NCBI RefSeq assembly: GCF_022234545.1
Contig: NZ_JAIEUI010000024.1
Coordinates: forward strand, 1-64,000
Length of the DNA stretch: 64,000 nt
Direction: 5' to 3'
DNA from: Paenibacillus piscarius
GTDB taxonomy: Bacteria > Bacillota > Bacilli > Paenibacillales > Paenibacillaceae
Below the pieces are notes generated by a model. It did not search any database. It saw only the letters and a list, made by a program, of their open reading frames with translations, and was not told the origin of the DNA. Below, in pieces: positions 8,323-16,389 of the stretch (the first letter of the stretch is position 1; each line of letters opens with the position of its first letter). A program made the translations under genes and the position numbers.

Positions 8323-9050
8323 AGCTGCTGAAATATGATCTTAGGCGCAGAAGGGAACGGATTCTCGTCTTCAGCGCTATTGCCATCCTGATTCAGCCGG
8401 CCTTGTGGATATCCAATCCCAGGGTGGATATGAAGCTCCTGACGCTGAATCTTACGGTCTATATGGTGCTCGCTGTGGCCTTCCTGCTGGTAGCAGCATT
8501 CAGTTATATACGCAATCTGAGGTCATACCAGCGCAGGCTGCTGCCGGTCAGTGCACTGCAGACGGTTTTGTCGCCGCTGCTCCTGGCATTGTTCCTGCTG
8601 GTGATTGTAGTTGCTCTTATTGTGATTCATTTGGGGATTTACCGGCTGTTCGATCCGCTGGAGTTCCTGCCGGATGATCTATGGTCTGCGGGTGTAAGCA
8701 TGGCCGTGCAGTTTACCTGGTCTGCGGGGATCATGATGATTATGAGCATGTTCTCTATTACCGCCGCACTCAGCTTGCACTCCAAGTGGAGGATATGGAT
8801 CGGGGTGGCCATCCTTTTTATCCTGCAGAATGGGGTGGCCTTTGTGGAGAATACGATGTTTGACATCTATTTTGTGGGTGTGGACCGGACCTTCAATTTC
8901 GAGATGTATAACTACCAGATGCGGCCGGACAGCGGACTCACCATCCGGTATATGTCGGATAATCCGGGACCGCTGCTGTTTGAGACCGCCATAGCTTGTC
9001 TTCTAGTCTATGGTATGGTTCAGATGGTGAAGCAAAGAATAGAATTGTAA
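8316..9050 (+). CDS. ABC transporter membrane protein
   Basis: A 244-residue membrane protein with about six predicted transmembrane helices (residues 18-35, 43-67, 87-108, 124-150, 155-172 and 220-240). It begins MLKLLKYDLRRRRERILVF, an amphipathic positively charged start common in ABC-2 permeases. No sequence motif beyond hydrophobicity was recognised; the role is inferred from the 7-base overlap with the ATPase at 7621. Last gene before a strong terminator at 9062. Confidence 0.7.
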   Translation: MLKLLKYDLRRRRERILVFSAIAILIQPALWISNPRVDMKLLTLNLTVYMVLAVAFLLVAAFSYIRNLRSYQRRLLPVSALQTVLSPLLLALFLLVIVVALIVIHLGIYRLFDPLEFLPDDLWSAGVSMAVQFTWSAGIMMIMSMFSITAALSLHSKWRIWIGVAILFILQNGVAFVENTMFDIYFVGVDRTFNFEMYNYQMRPDSGLTIRYMSDNPGPLLFETAIACLLVYGMVQMVKQRIEL

Positions 9051-9061
9051 AAGATATATCA

Positions 9062-9100
9062 CGCAAGCAAGGCCTGGCAGCCTTGCTTGCGTTTGTGTGT
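9062..9100 (+). terminator. rho-independent terminator of the ABC operon
   Basis: CGCAAGCAAGGC-CTGGCA-GCCTTGCTTGCG, a perfect 12-bp stem (9062-9091), then TTTGTGTGT. It also serves the convergent PilZ gene ending at 9120 if read in reverse. Confidence 0.85.
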
Positions 9101-9119
9101 ATAATGGGGCAGATGCTCA

Positions 9120-9503
9120 CTACAATCCTTGGGCGCTTTTGCCGCTTGTCCAGAGCTCCAGCTCCCGCAGAAGCTGTGCTTCCTCGTCCTCCTGCAGATC
9201 CAGTCTTACTCCATACTGGTATTGTCCTAAGCCGTACATCCAGCCCCAACGCACACTGCCTTCATACTGAAGCTTCTCTTCCGCCAGCTGGAAGTGGATA
9301 ATCAGCTTGGTGTCTCCTGCGGTGAAGCGGAGGTTCAGCGGGGTGCGGACCTTGCAGCCGGAGCGGCTAAGGTCAAGCAGGACGCCTTCAGTTAATTTTC
9401 CGGCGCCCGGCCCGGAATTACCTGCAGGGACTTCAAGCCAGCAATCGATGGGCTGGTTCATCACATAACGGAACGGTTCTTTTCTGCTGGAATCATCCAT
9501 CAT
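9120..9503 (-). CDS. PilZ domain protein
   Basis: A 127-residue single-domain PilZ protein, a cyclic-di-GMP receptor fold. It shows the second PilZ motif as LLDLSRSGCKVRTP (D-x-S-x-x-G) and the closing YGVRLDL strand. The N-terminal RxxxR arm is poor: only RKEPFRY is near the start, so c-di-GMP binding is likely but not certain. It is divergent from the pentapeptide gene and about 1 kb from a diguanylate cyclase. Probably cytoplasmic. Confidence 0.8.
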   Translation of the reverse strand: MMDDSSRKEPFRYVMNQPIDCWLEVPAGNSGPGAGKLTEGVLLDLSRSGCKVRTPLNLRFTAGDTKLIIHFQLAEEKLQYEGSVRWGWMYGLGQYQYGVRLDLQEDEEAQLLRELELWTSGKSAQGL

Positions 9504-9599
9504 TTACCTCCGCGATTTTATTTGCTATTATATCGGAACGGTTATGCTTGGACAATCTCCAAAAGTAGTATTTTTCAAAAAATAAAAGGGGTGCAGACC

Positions 9600-10205
9600 A
9601 TGTACCAATATGACAATGAAACGTTCTTACAGCACAATTTCGATTATGCGTCGCTGCAGGACGGTGAAATTAACGGCTGTGTCTTTGAGAAATGCTCGTT
9701 CCGGGGGGCTTCAATGGAAGAGATGACCTCCAGCGGCTGCCGCTTCGTGGACTGCGATTTCAGCGGCGCGCTGCTCAATGCCTCCATACATAGTAACGGG
9801 GCCTTCACCAACTGCCGGTTCACTGGAGCCAATCTGTTCGTAGCCAAATTTGAGCACTGCAAAATGGTCGGCTCGGATTTCGCCAATGCCTACATGGACG
9901 GCATTACCTTAACTGGAGGTGACTGGGCGTATACGAATCTGCGTCATCTGAATCTCAGCCGGCAGGATCTGCGGGGCATCCGGTTCGCAGAAGCGGACAT
10001 GCTGGGCTGCAATCTGCAGAAGGCGGATCTTCGCGGGGCGGATCTGAGCCGGGTCCAGCTCAGCCAGTGCAAGCTGGCGGGAGCCGATCTGCGCGATGCG
10101 AAGCTGGAAGGCGTAGACCTGAAGAGCCTGGATCTCGCCGGGGTCCGCCTGGATGTAGAGCAGGCTGTACTGCTGGCCCGGTCGATGGGAGCGAAGATAG
10201 GTTAA
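9600..10205 (+). CDS. pentapeptide-repeat protein
   Basis: About 201 residues, composed of A(D/N)LxX-type repeats such as CSFRGASMEE, CDFSGALLNAS, CRFTGANLFVA, ADLRGADLSRV and LAGADLRDAKLEGVDL. These form a right-handed quadrilateral beta-helix. Members range from gyrase protectors (Qnr/MfpA) to proteins without known role; nothing here identifies a target. The ATG at 9600 is preceded by AAAGGGG at about 8 bases; an upstream in-frame start at 9522 overlaps the divergent promoter region and lacks a site. Confidence 0.85.
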   Translation: MYQYDNETFLQHNFDYASLQDGEINGCVFEKCSFRGASMEEMTSSGCRFVDCDFSGALLNASIHSNGAFTNCRFTGANLFVAKFEHCKMVGSDFANAYMDGITLTGGDWAYTNLRHLNLSRQDLRGIRFAEADMLGCNLQKADLRGADLSRVQLSQCKLAGADLRDAKLEGVDLKSLDLAGVRLDVEQAVLLARSMGAKIG

Positions 10206-10321
10206 CGGCTGGCAGCTCCGTTCAAGGAGGATGGAGGAAAAGGCGGATTCTGCCGGAGTTTATATTATAATTCCGCCGTTCTCTTCCGATAAATAGGTAT
10301 CGACCCTTGAGGAGAATGTAT

Positions 10322-11953
10322 ATGTCATTAAGTCTTCGCACTCTGCTATCTACTGCATTCGCAGTGATTATCATTCTATTAACGGCGCTGCTAAGCTATG
10401 TCATCGGCAACCGCACGATTACGACCACCCAGGTCAGTATCGGAAGCTCCCTGGCGGCAGAAGCCAGCCAGATGTCTGAGAAGCTCGATCATTTCATGTG
10501 GTCGCGATCCGGGGAGATTGAGGTATTAAGCAAGCTGAATGCATTTCAGGAGCCGGTTGCCCCGCAAGAAGCCGGAAGGCTGCTGGATCAGTTGAAGACG
10601 AGCCTGCCGGTGTTCACCTGGGTAGGCTTCCTTGATAGCCAGGGGAATGTTCTGGCAGCCACGGATCGTATCCTGCAAGGGAAGAACATCAGCCAGCGCC
10701 CGGTATTTCAGGAAGGTCTGAAGGGGACCTTCATCGGCGACGTGCATGATGCCGTACTGCTCTCCAAGCTGCTGCCGAATCCTACCGGGGAAGCGCTGCA
10801 GTTCGTGGATGTGAGCGTGCCGGTTAAGAACGAGCAAGGCAAGACCACCGGTGTACTCGCCGCTCATCTTAGCTGGGAATGGTCGCGCGAGGTGGAAGCC
10901 TCCATCGTCAATCCGCTGAAGGAACGCCTCAATGGTGTAGAGGTATTTGTGGTCAGCAAGCAGGATAACACCATCCTGCTTGGTCCCCCGGCTCTGCTCG
11001 GCAGAACGATGACGGGTGAATCCTTGTCGAAGGCCCGCAGCGGTACAAGCTCATGGATAATCGAGCAGGAGCCCAGCAAGGATGCCTATTTGACAGGCTA
11101 TGCTTACGGAGACGGTTATCAGAATTATCCGGGGCTGGGCTGGACCGTTATCATCCGCCAGCCTGCGGCCATAGCGTTCGCCTCGGTGTATCAGCTGGAA
11201 CGGTTCATTCTTGTCAGCGGGCTGCTGACAGCCCTGGTCTTCGCCGTCATCGGCTGGCTGCTGGCCGGATGGATTACCCGGCCGCTGCGGAATATTACCC
11301 GCACTGCCGATCTGCTCTGCTCAGGGGCAGATGTGGAGATTCCGTCCTCCGCCCGGTTCAGAGATGTAGCGATTCTGTCCGCTTCCCTGCGCAATCTGGT
11401 CAGCAATCTGACCAAGACAGAGACGAAGCTAAGCTATATGTCTGATATGGCGCTGCATGACAAGCTTACGGGCTTGCCCAACCGTGCGGCACTGGACGAC
11501 TTCCTGGCTCATGCGGTCAGCAAGGCGAAGCAGAAGCGGACAACACTCAGCTTCTTGTATATGGATCTCGACGGCTTCAAAAAAGTCAATGACACCTACG
11601 GTCATGCGGTCGGGGATGCCCTGCTGCAGGAGGTAGCCTTCCGGCTGATGGAGTGCACGCGGGACAACGAGATCGTGGCCCGGCTGGGCGGGGATGAATT
11701 CGTTATTATCCTCAATACCTCAGCGGGCAAGCCGATGAAGGAAGCGGAGGTTGTGGCATCGCGGATTATCAGCCGGATTAATCAGCCGGTGATGATTAAG
11801 GGGGAGGAGCTTCGTGTGGGCTGCAGTGTCGGGGCGGCAGTCTGGACTCCTGAGGGGGGCGATACAGTGGAGACCCTGCGGCTGGCGGATGAGGCGCTAT
11901 ACATCTCTAAGCGGAGCGGAAAGAACCGGATTACATTCGAGGCGGCATCTTAA
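10322..11953 (+). CDS. membrane diguanylate cyclase (dCache-HAMP-GGDEF)
   Basis: About 543 residues. TM1 near residues 9-28, a periplasm-side/extracellular dCache sensor (about 30-295, with WVGFLDSQGNVLAAT and a second PAS-like half), TM2 near 300-320, a HAMP linker (ITRPLRNITR), then a GGDEF domain with active site GGDEF at about 456-460. Makes cyclic-di-GMP from two GTP. The product-inhibition I-site is RDNE instead of RxxD, so feedback control may be weakened. The ATG at 10322 has GAGGAG 7 bases upstream; two earlier in-frame starts overlap that site. The PilZ protein nearby is a candidate receptor. Confidence 0.9.
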   Translation: MSLSLRTLLSTAFAVIIILLTALLSYVIGNRTITTTQVSIGSSLAAEASQMSEKLDHFMWSRSGEIEVLSKLNAFQEPVAPQEAGRLLDQLKTSLPVFTWVGFLDSQGNVLAATDRILQGKNISQRPVFQEGLKGTFIGDVHDAVLLSKLLPNPTGEALQFVDVSVPVKNEQGKTTGVLAAHLSWEWSREVEASIVNPLKERLNGVEVFVVSKQDNTILLGPPALLGRTMTGESLSKARSGTSSWIIEQEPSKDAYLTGYAYGDGYQNYPGLGWTVIIRQPAAIAFASVYQLERFILVSGLLTALVFAVIGWLLAGWITRPLRNITRTADLLCSGADVEIPSSARFRDVAILSASLRNLVSNLTKTETKLSYMSDMALHDKLTGLPNRAALDDFLAHAVSKAKQKRTTLSFLYMDLDGFKKVNDTYGHAVGDALLQEVAFRLMECTRDNEIVARLGGDEFVIILNTSAGKPMKEAEVVASRIISRINQPVMIKGEELRVGCSVGAAVWTPEGGDTVETLRLADEALYISKRSGKNRITFEAAS

Positions 11954-11988
11954 AGGCAATTAAATGTATTAATCCATAAATGCTTAAC

Positions 11989-12063
11989 ACAAACAACCTT
12001 TAGTCTGTGCAAGCGGGGTCTCCCTGCTTCCGGGCTAAAGGTTGTTTGTCTATATTTATTTCT
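11989..12063. terminator. long-stem terminator between convergent genes
   Basis: ACAAACAACCTTTAG (11989-12003) pairs perfectly with 12035-12049; the loop holds an inner hairpin (AAGC-GGG...CCC-GCTT). A T-rich run follows on the plus strand. It ends the diguanylate cyclase transcript and probably also the small minus-strand gene at 12069. Confidence 0.8.
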
Positions 12064-12068
12064 GGTCC

Positions 12069-12194
12069 TCAGCGTAACCGCTTGCGCGGCTTGGACCACC
12101 ATTTGACCCATAGATAACCTTCGTCATCCCGAAAGAACTTAATGCCGATCAGCTTCAGTGGTGTCCAGAATTCCTTGAAATAATATGAAGGCAT
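12069..12194 (-). CDS. 41-residue basic, tryptophan-rich protein
   Basis: A small gene with an ATG at 12194, GGAGGG 10 bases upstream, and a stop at 12071-12069 just before the shared terminator. The product begins MPSYYFKEFWTPLKLI, continues GIKFFRDDEGYLWVKW and ends KPRKRLR. It has four Trp, many aromatic and basic residues, no signal peptide and no transmembrane helix. No family recognised. The combination of ribosome site, clean frame and terminator supports a real gene. Confidence 0.65.
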   Translation of the reverse strand: MPSYYFKEFWTPLKLIGIKFFRDDEGYLWVKWWSKPRKRLR

Positions 12195-12377
12195 AGTTCG
12201 TAAGACCCTCCGTTATAGTTAATTATTACTAGTTTACGCCACTGTGGAAGATTTTACAATACGTATACAAGGATTCATGTACTGGATTCTGCAGGTTTCC
12301 ATATACATCATAGCAGGGATAAGCACAGGCCATTTGACTGGAGGCGCATTTAATATAGTAGGAAAGGAAGTGATGAC

Positions 12378-13181
12378 ATGACGGAAGCCGAGTTTATTGC
12401 AAGAATAGTCCCTTACGCTGTAGCGGACATGCAGCAGAGCCATATCGCCGCTTCGCTGACCATAGCCCAGGCGGCTCTGGAATCCGGCTGGGGCAACAGC
12501 GGGTTGACAGCCAAGGCTAACAATTTGTTCGGAATCAAAGGTAAAGGTCCTGCCGGCAGCTTGCCCTTCCGCACAACGGAGTACAGAAACGGGCAGCCCG
12601 TGCAGGTCTTGGCGGAGTTTCGTGCTTATCATAACTGGGGCGAATCCGTGGAGGATCACTCCGAGCTGATTACCGGGGGAGTCTCCTGGAACAAGGAGCT
12701 GTACAACAAGGCGATTGGAGTGGACGGCAAGACGGCTGCCCGCGAGATTGCCGCTGCGGGATACGCTACTGACCCGGGTTATGCAGCCAAGCTGATTCAG
12801 ATTATGGATGCCTATCGTTTATATCAATATGATGAGGTGAAGGAGGATGAGGAGATGTCTGCTGAGGATAAACAAAAGCTTGCCGAGCTGGAGAAGGAGC
12901 TGCAGGCGCTGCGGACTTTGCTGGCAGAACTGAAGGCCAGCAGAGATACGCTGAAGACCGGTGTGCAGGAACAGGGGCAGACGATTAAAGGCGTAGCGGA
13001 GCGGCTGGCTGTCATTGAAAGCCGTACAGTGATGAACGTGCCAGCTTGGGCAGAGCCTGCTGTGCGGGCTGCTGAAGCTGCCGGGCTGCTGGATACACCC
13101 TCCGGCGGAAGTTATGATTTCTACCGCATGTTGACAGTGCTTAACCGTGCGGGCTTGCTGGTTACCGGCAAGGGGGTATAA
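12378..13181 (+). CDS. peptidoglycan hydrolase (glucosaminidase/FlgJ-type endolysin)
   Basis: A 267-residue cell-wall hydrolase. Residues about 1-150 are a mannosyl-glycoprotein endo-beta-N-acetylglucosaminidase-like domain with the catalytic-Glu region AQAALESGWGNS and NNLFGIKG. Then come a coiled-coil of about 50 residues (EKELQALRTLLAELKASRD) and a C-terminal module VPAWAEPAVRAAEAAGLLD that resembles an S-layer-homology half-repeat. No signal peptide, consistent with a holin-dependent lysin. ATG with GGAAGTGA upstream. Three bases before the next gene, which encodes a holin-like protein. Confidence 0.82.
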   Translation: MTEAEFIARIVPYAVADMQQSHIAASLTIAQAALESGWGNSGLTAKANNLFGIKGKGPAGSLPFRTTEYRNGQPVQVLAEFRAYHNWGESVEDHSELITGGVSWNKELYNKAIGVDGKTAAREIAAAGYATDPGYAAKLIQIMDAYRLYQYDEVKEDEEMSAEDKQKLAELEKELQALRTLLAELKASRDTLKTGVQEQGQTIKGVAERLAVIESRTVMNVPAWAEPAVRAAEAAGLLDTPSGGSYDFYRMLTVLNRAGLLVTGKGV

Positions 13182-13183
13182 CC

Positions 13184-13468
13184 TTGACGGATTATGATGC
13201 CTTGAACAATGTACTTGCGTTTGCTTCCGTTCTGGCTGTGTTCGTCATGGCACTGGTCCAGCTGGTGAAGAACAGCGTGAACCTCCCGCGCAATATTGTG
13301 CCTGCAGTCGGGCTTGTGATCGGGCTGCTGGTTGGTGCAGTAGCGTATCCTTTTACAGATATGAATCTCATTCTCCGCCTGTGGGCGGGAGGGCTGGCCG
13401 GGCTGTCGGCGACAGGGCTGTTCGAGCTGGCCTTCAATAAGCGGAGCGGCTCGACCAGAGATGATTGA
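13184..13468 (+). CDS. holin-like small membrane protein
   Basis: A 94-residue protein with three hydrophobic segments (about 9-28, 38-56 and 64-82) and a charged tail KRSGSTRDD, the layout of phage holins of the LL-H type. TTG start with AAGGGGG 7 bases upstream, directly after the endolysin. The two form a lysis-type cassette, but no phage structural genes are nearby, so it may be a domesticated cassette or be used in sporulation or germination. The exact holin family is not certain. Confidence 0.7.
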   Translation: MTDYDALNNVLAFASVLAVFVMALVQLVKNSVNLPRNIVPAVGLVIGLLVGAVAYPFTDMNLILRLWAGGLAGLSATGLFELAFNKRSGSTRDD

Positions 13469-13579
13469 CAAAAGGTAATTCAAAAAAATTACAAATATAG
13501 TGAATATGCATTGGGGATATCATCCAATCATGAATGGAATGCTATTAATATACTATTAACAAGAAAGGAGATGATTGAT

Positions 13580-14002
13580 ATGGGAACTTATGTAGATGGA
13601 AGAACCTCGCAGAATGCCAGTTTTGCTAACTCTATTGCAATACCGATCCTGGTAATTGATACTCCGCAGCTCTTCGGGCAGATTGGGCTGATCACTGCAG
13701 GGGTTGGCGCGAACCCTCGCGTAATCCTGAAAGGAACCATTTCGCTGCAGCTTCCGCTTGCGCTGGTGGGAATCACTGTAACGATTGTCAGAGGAACATT
13801 AGCTACAGATCCATTAGTCTATTCCGCAACTTCTACTTTTAATTTAAGTGTTCTGGCGCCGCAGGTAATCACATTTTCTGCAGATGATTTCACTCCGCCG
13901 ATTACGGATCAGCTGACGTACACTGCGTTTGTCTCGTCGAACCTTCTCGGAACGATCCGTGTCGGTCCGGAGAGCTTTGACGGCATCCTGGTCTCCGACT
14001 AA
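13580..14002 (+). CDS. unknown beta-rich protein
   Basis: A 140-residue protein beginning MGTYVDGRTSQNASFANSI. It is rich in Val, Ile, Thr and Ser in alternating pattern (ISLQLPLALVGITVTIVRG; STFNLSVLAPQVITFSADD). This pattern recalls the C-terminal beta-sandwich part of exosporium/spore-surface proteins, without collagen-like repeats. No signal peptide. The ATG at 13580 has AAAGGAG about 9 bases upstream; an in-frame ATG at 13571 overlaps poorly with that site. Sits between the lysis pair and a YjcZ-like gene, so a spore role is a guess. Confidence 0.6.
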   Translation: MGTYVDGRTSQNASFANSIAIPILVIDTPQLFGQIGLITAGVGANPRVILKGTISLQLPLALVGITVTIVRGTLATDPLVYSATSTFNLSVLAPQVITFSADDFTPPITDQLTYTAFVSSNLLGTIRVGPESFDGILVSD

Positions 14003-14159
14003 TCTCTTGTTTGCGGGGACATTCTGTTCTGTTCTGTGACAACAGGCGGGCAGGATGCCCTTGTACATACGTCATGAATTTTTGTCCGTTTCGCCCAATC
14101 GGTGAAGGCACCCGGCTCATATTCTGTGGTGTAGTCAACATTATGAAGGAGGTAATCTC

Positions 14160-14294
14160 ATGGGTGCAGATTGCGGATACGGTGGCAATGTAGGCGGCGT
14201 GAATACTTGTGGAGTAGGTCCTTGGACATCGACAGGCGCGATTCTGGTTCTCTATATCCTGCTCGTTATTATTCTGAGTGCCTGCTTCTATTAA
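14160..14294 (+). CDS. YjcZ-like small hydrophobic protein (Gly-rich head)
   Basis: A 44-residue gene: ATG at 14160 with GAAGGAGG 7 bases upstream, stop at 14294. A Gly/Cys head (GADCGYGGNVGGVNTCG) is followed by one hydrophobic helix (ILVLYILLVIILSACFY) at the C-terminus. This is the layout of the YjcZ family, small proteins made in sporulating Bacilli. A CATATTCT element about 40 bases upstream resembles a sigma-K -10 box but was not tested. Terminator follows directly. Confidence 0.7.
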   Translation: MGADCGYGGNVGGVNTCGVGPWTSTGAILVLYILLVIILSACFY

Positions 14295-14312
14295 TCAGCG
14301 AATTCGGCCTGT

Positions 14313-14345
14313 GCAGTCCCGGCGAGAGCCGGGCTGCGCTTATTT
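14313..14345 (+). terminator. terminator of the YjcZ-like gene
   Basis: GCAGTCCCGGC-GAGA-GCCGGGCTGC (one bulged T) followed by GCTTATTTG. Confidence 0.7.
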
Positions 14346-14354
14346 GACAGACGA

Positions 14355-14402
14355 AACCTCCCGTTCATGCTTGTCTAAGGACAGGCGTACTGCGGGAGGT
14401 TC
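14355..14402 (-). terminator. terminator of the lipoprotein gene
   Basis: ACCTCCCG and CGGGAGGT arms with an inner TGTC/GACA pairing; on the minus strand it is followed by TTTCGTCTG. Located 40 bases after the stop of the lipoprotein at 14442. Confidence 0.6.
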
Positions 14403-14441
14403 TTCGTGATGCTGAGGATGAAGGCAGGCTCCAGGAACAGC

Positions 14442-15017
14442 TTATTTGCCTCTTAGCTGCTCAAGGGTCTGGTCCATCCGTGTATGATTCGATTGTACGG
14501 CCGCACTGTCTGCGGTATCCTCACCGCTGAAGACCAGCCTGGAATTCTTGCTGAAGTCCGCGGCAAATGTTCTGATTGCCTCATTCTCCGGGTGTTTCTG
14601 AATGATGACAGCGGCTTTAAACAGATTCACCAGCATATATTCGGCATCCTCAGGATGGGCCAGGTAATTCCCTGCTGTATATTCCTCCACGATCTGGGAT
14701 TCGAAATCCTTCAGCTCCTCGGCAGACGGATTGTACGACTTCGCCATGACTTCGATCGCATCCGCCTTCTGAGCTGGCGGTGTATCGGTCCCGGCAATCT
14801 GCTTGATGGCAGATTCCCAAGTGGCGGATGCCGGATCAGGGCTGGCTTCAGACGGCGGCACGGAAGTTGGGGCAAGCGCAGTCGGCTCAGCTCCTGCTGT
14901 AGCAGTTGGAACGGCCTGTTCACCCGGATCACTGCAGCCTGCGGAGAGTCCGATCATACCTATGGCGGCCAGAACGATGGCCAGAGATTTCCATTTTGTA
15001 TACATGGGCTTGTTCAT
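14442..15017 (-). CDS. putative lipoprotein of unknown function
   Basis: A 191-residue protein with a lipoprotein signal: basic MNKPMYTKWK, hydrophobic stretch, lipobox LSAGC near residue 28. A Pro/Ala/Thr/Ser-rich linker follows to about residue 65, then a helical acidic domain (AIEVMAKSYNPSAEELKDFESQI) without recognised family. Expected to be anchored to the outer face of the membrane. Divergent from the secreted protein at 15179, so the 160-bp gap between them holds both promoters. Confidence 0.75.
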   Translation of the reverse strand: MNKPMYTKWKSLAIVLAAIGMIGLSAGCSDPGEQAVPTATAGAEPTALAPTSVPPSEASPDPASATWESAIKQIAGTDTPPAQKADAIEVMAKSYNPSAEELKDFESQIVEEYTAGNYLAHPEDAEYMLVNLFKAAVIIQKHPENEAIRTFAADFSKNSRLVFSGEDTADSAAVQSNHTRMDQTLEQLRGK

Positions 15018-15178
15018 AAGAGTTCCTCCTGAATCGATTGAAAAAGACTGTATTATACATTAACCCTGCGGGAGCCGATTGAACATACATATGAACAATC
15101 TGTGAGACTATAGAACTATGCCGTTTGAGCTGATATAATTGGTAAAAAATAGAACGAGGACGAGGTGCATTAGCGTTT

Positions 15179-15604
15179 ATGATGCGGAGACTGGTTAAGC
15201 TCGTGTTGGTGATGATGTTTGCCCTGCTCATTAGCTCACAGCCATTATCGGCGGCAGGCAAGATTCAGAAGGTGAAGGTTACTTTTGTAAGTGCAGAGCT
15301 GGTAGAGAACAATCATGTCGGCAATGAATGGTGGTGGGGCGGATTCGTCAACGGTGAGGAGCTTGAAGAAGGGGATTCAGTAACCATTGATGCCAGTACC
15401 TCTGGAACCATCAAGCTCCGCGCGGAAGCCCAGGAGCAGGACAAGATCCCGGAGGAGGGCTCAGCCAGCGCCTCATTGAAAGTATCTTCCTTAAAAGCCT
15501 CCCAGACCAAATCGCTGACCGTCAAGGTTATCGAAAACCGCGGACGTTACTCCGGCAACTCCGCCACCTGGAAGTTTGTGTTCAAGATCGAGAAGGTGAA
15601 ATGA
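15179..15604 (+). CDS. small secreted protein of unknown function
   Basis: A 141-residue protein with a Sec signal peptide (MMRRLVKLVLVMMFALLISS, likely cleavage after SAA near residue 26). The mature part is beta-rich with a conspicuous WWWGGFVNGEELEEGD segment and alternating Ser/Thr/Lys strands (SSLKASQTKSLTVKVIENRG). No family recognised. It is followed after 62 bases by a coiled-coil protein gene; whether they are cotranscribed is not clear. Confidence 0.65.
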   Translation: MMRRLVKLVLVMMFALLISSQPLSAAGKIQKVKVTFVSAELVENNHVGNEWWWGGFVNGEELEEGDSVTIDASTSGTIKLRAEAQEQDKIPEEGSASASLKVSSLKASQTKSLTVKVIENRGRYSGNSATWKFVFKIEKVK

Positions 15605-15666
15605 TCTAGAATAATAAATTTGATTCTGATACAATCCAATGTACCACGTTTGAAGGAGCGGAGCGG

Positions 15667-16026
15667 ATGGGTAACGAACTAGTAGAAGTATTGCGGACGG
15701 TCTTTCGGGAAGAAATGGGACCGGTTAATGAACGGCTTGAAGGTATGGAAGGGCGCCTCGAAGGTATGGAAGAGCAACTCGGGGGTATGGAAGACCGGCT
15801 GGATGGTATAGAAACGGAGCAGCGGGAAATCAAGCAGAATCTGAGCCAAGTTGCAGATAATCAGCAAAAGCTATCCGTAGATATGGAAATGGTTAAACGC
15901 GTAGTACTCGAAACGAATGAACGTGTGATCAACATCGAATCCTTATTAGAGAATCAGCATACAATTATTGAACTGCTGTCGGCCCGCTCCATTGAGCAGG
16001 AGGCCAAGCTTAAGCGGATCAAATAA
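15667..16026 (+). CDS. short coiled-coil protein with 7-residue repeats
   Basis: A 119-residue protein. Residues about 21-50 are four tandem heptads: RLEGMEG, RLEGMEE, QLGGMED, RLDGIET. The matching DNA has a 21-base period. The rest continues as coiled-coil (EQREIKQNLSQVADNQQKL). Such proteins (DUF-type, tail-fibre-like or multimerisation modules) have no assigned reaction. ATG with GGAGCGGAGC upstream. Two terminators follow within 100 bases. Confidence 0.7.
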   Translation: MGNELVEVLRTVFREEMGPVNERLEGMEGRLEGMEEQLGGMEDRLDGIETEQREIKQNLSQVADNQQKLSVDMEMVKRVVLETNERVINIESLLENQHTIIELLSARSIEQEAKLKRIK

Positions 16027-16038
16027 AGCATATTGCGT

Positions 16039-16066
16039 CTGGTGCCTTGAGGCATCGGATTTTTTG
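16039..16066 (+). terminator. terminator of the coiled-coil gene
   Basis: CTGGTGCC-TTGA-GGCATCGG (two G-T pairs) followed by ATTTTTTG. Confidence 0.75.
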
Positions 16067-16097
16067 TCTGCTCGAGCTTTCTTACATATAAAAAATC

Positions 16098-16122
16098 GGA
16101 GCCCTATTTCTAGGGCTCCTTT
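16098..16122 (+). terminator. second hairpin terminator
   Basis: GGAGCCCTA-TTTC-TAGGGCTCC, perfect 9-bp stem, then TTT. The remainder up to 16389 holds no gene that could be supported; a candidate promoter TTGGAC-17-TATTGT (about 16331-16359) lies before rsmD. Confidence 0.65.
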
Positions 16123-16389
16123 CATGGGAGAGGAGAAACCGGACGAAGAGCTTATGGGGAAACGTAAGCTTGCTCCGCGGTTGTCTACGACATTTTGCGA
16201 TGTCGATAATTACAGGATGAGCCGATTGAAGGAATTTTATACATCAGGACTGTAAAAATTTGCGGATTGCGCATTGTGACAAAGTCGGACAATCTTTTTA
16301 TTTCATGGAATAATTGTGGTACTATAGGCTTGGACTTATGCCGGATTCGGCATATTGTATAGAGACATTTAGAAGCAGGTGGATGATGG

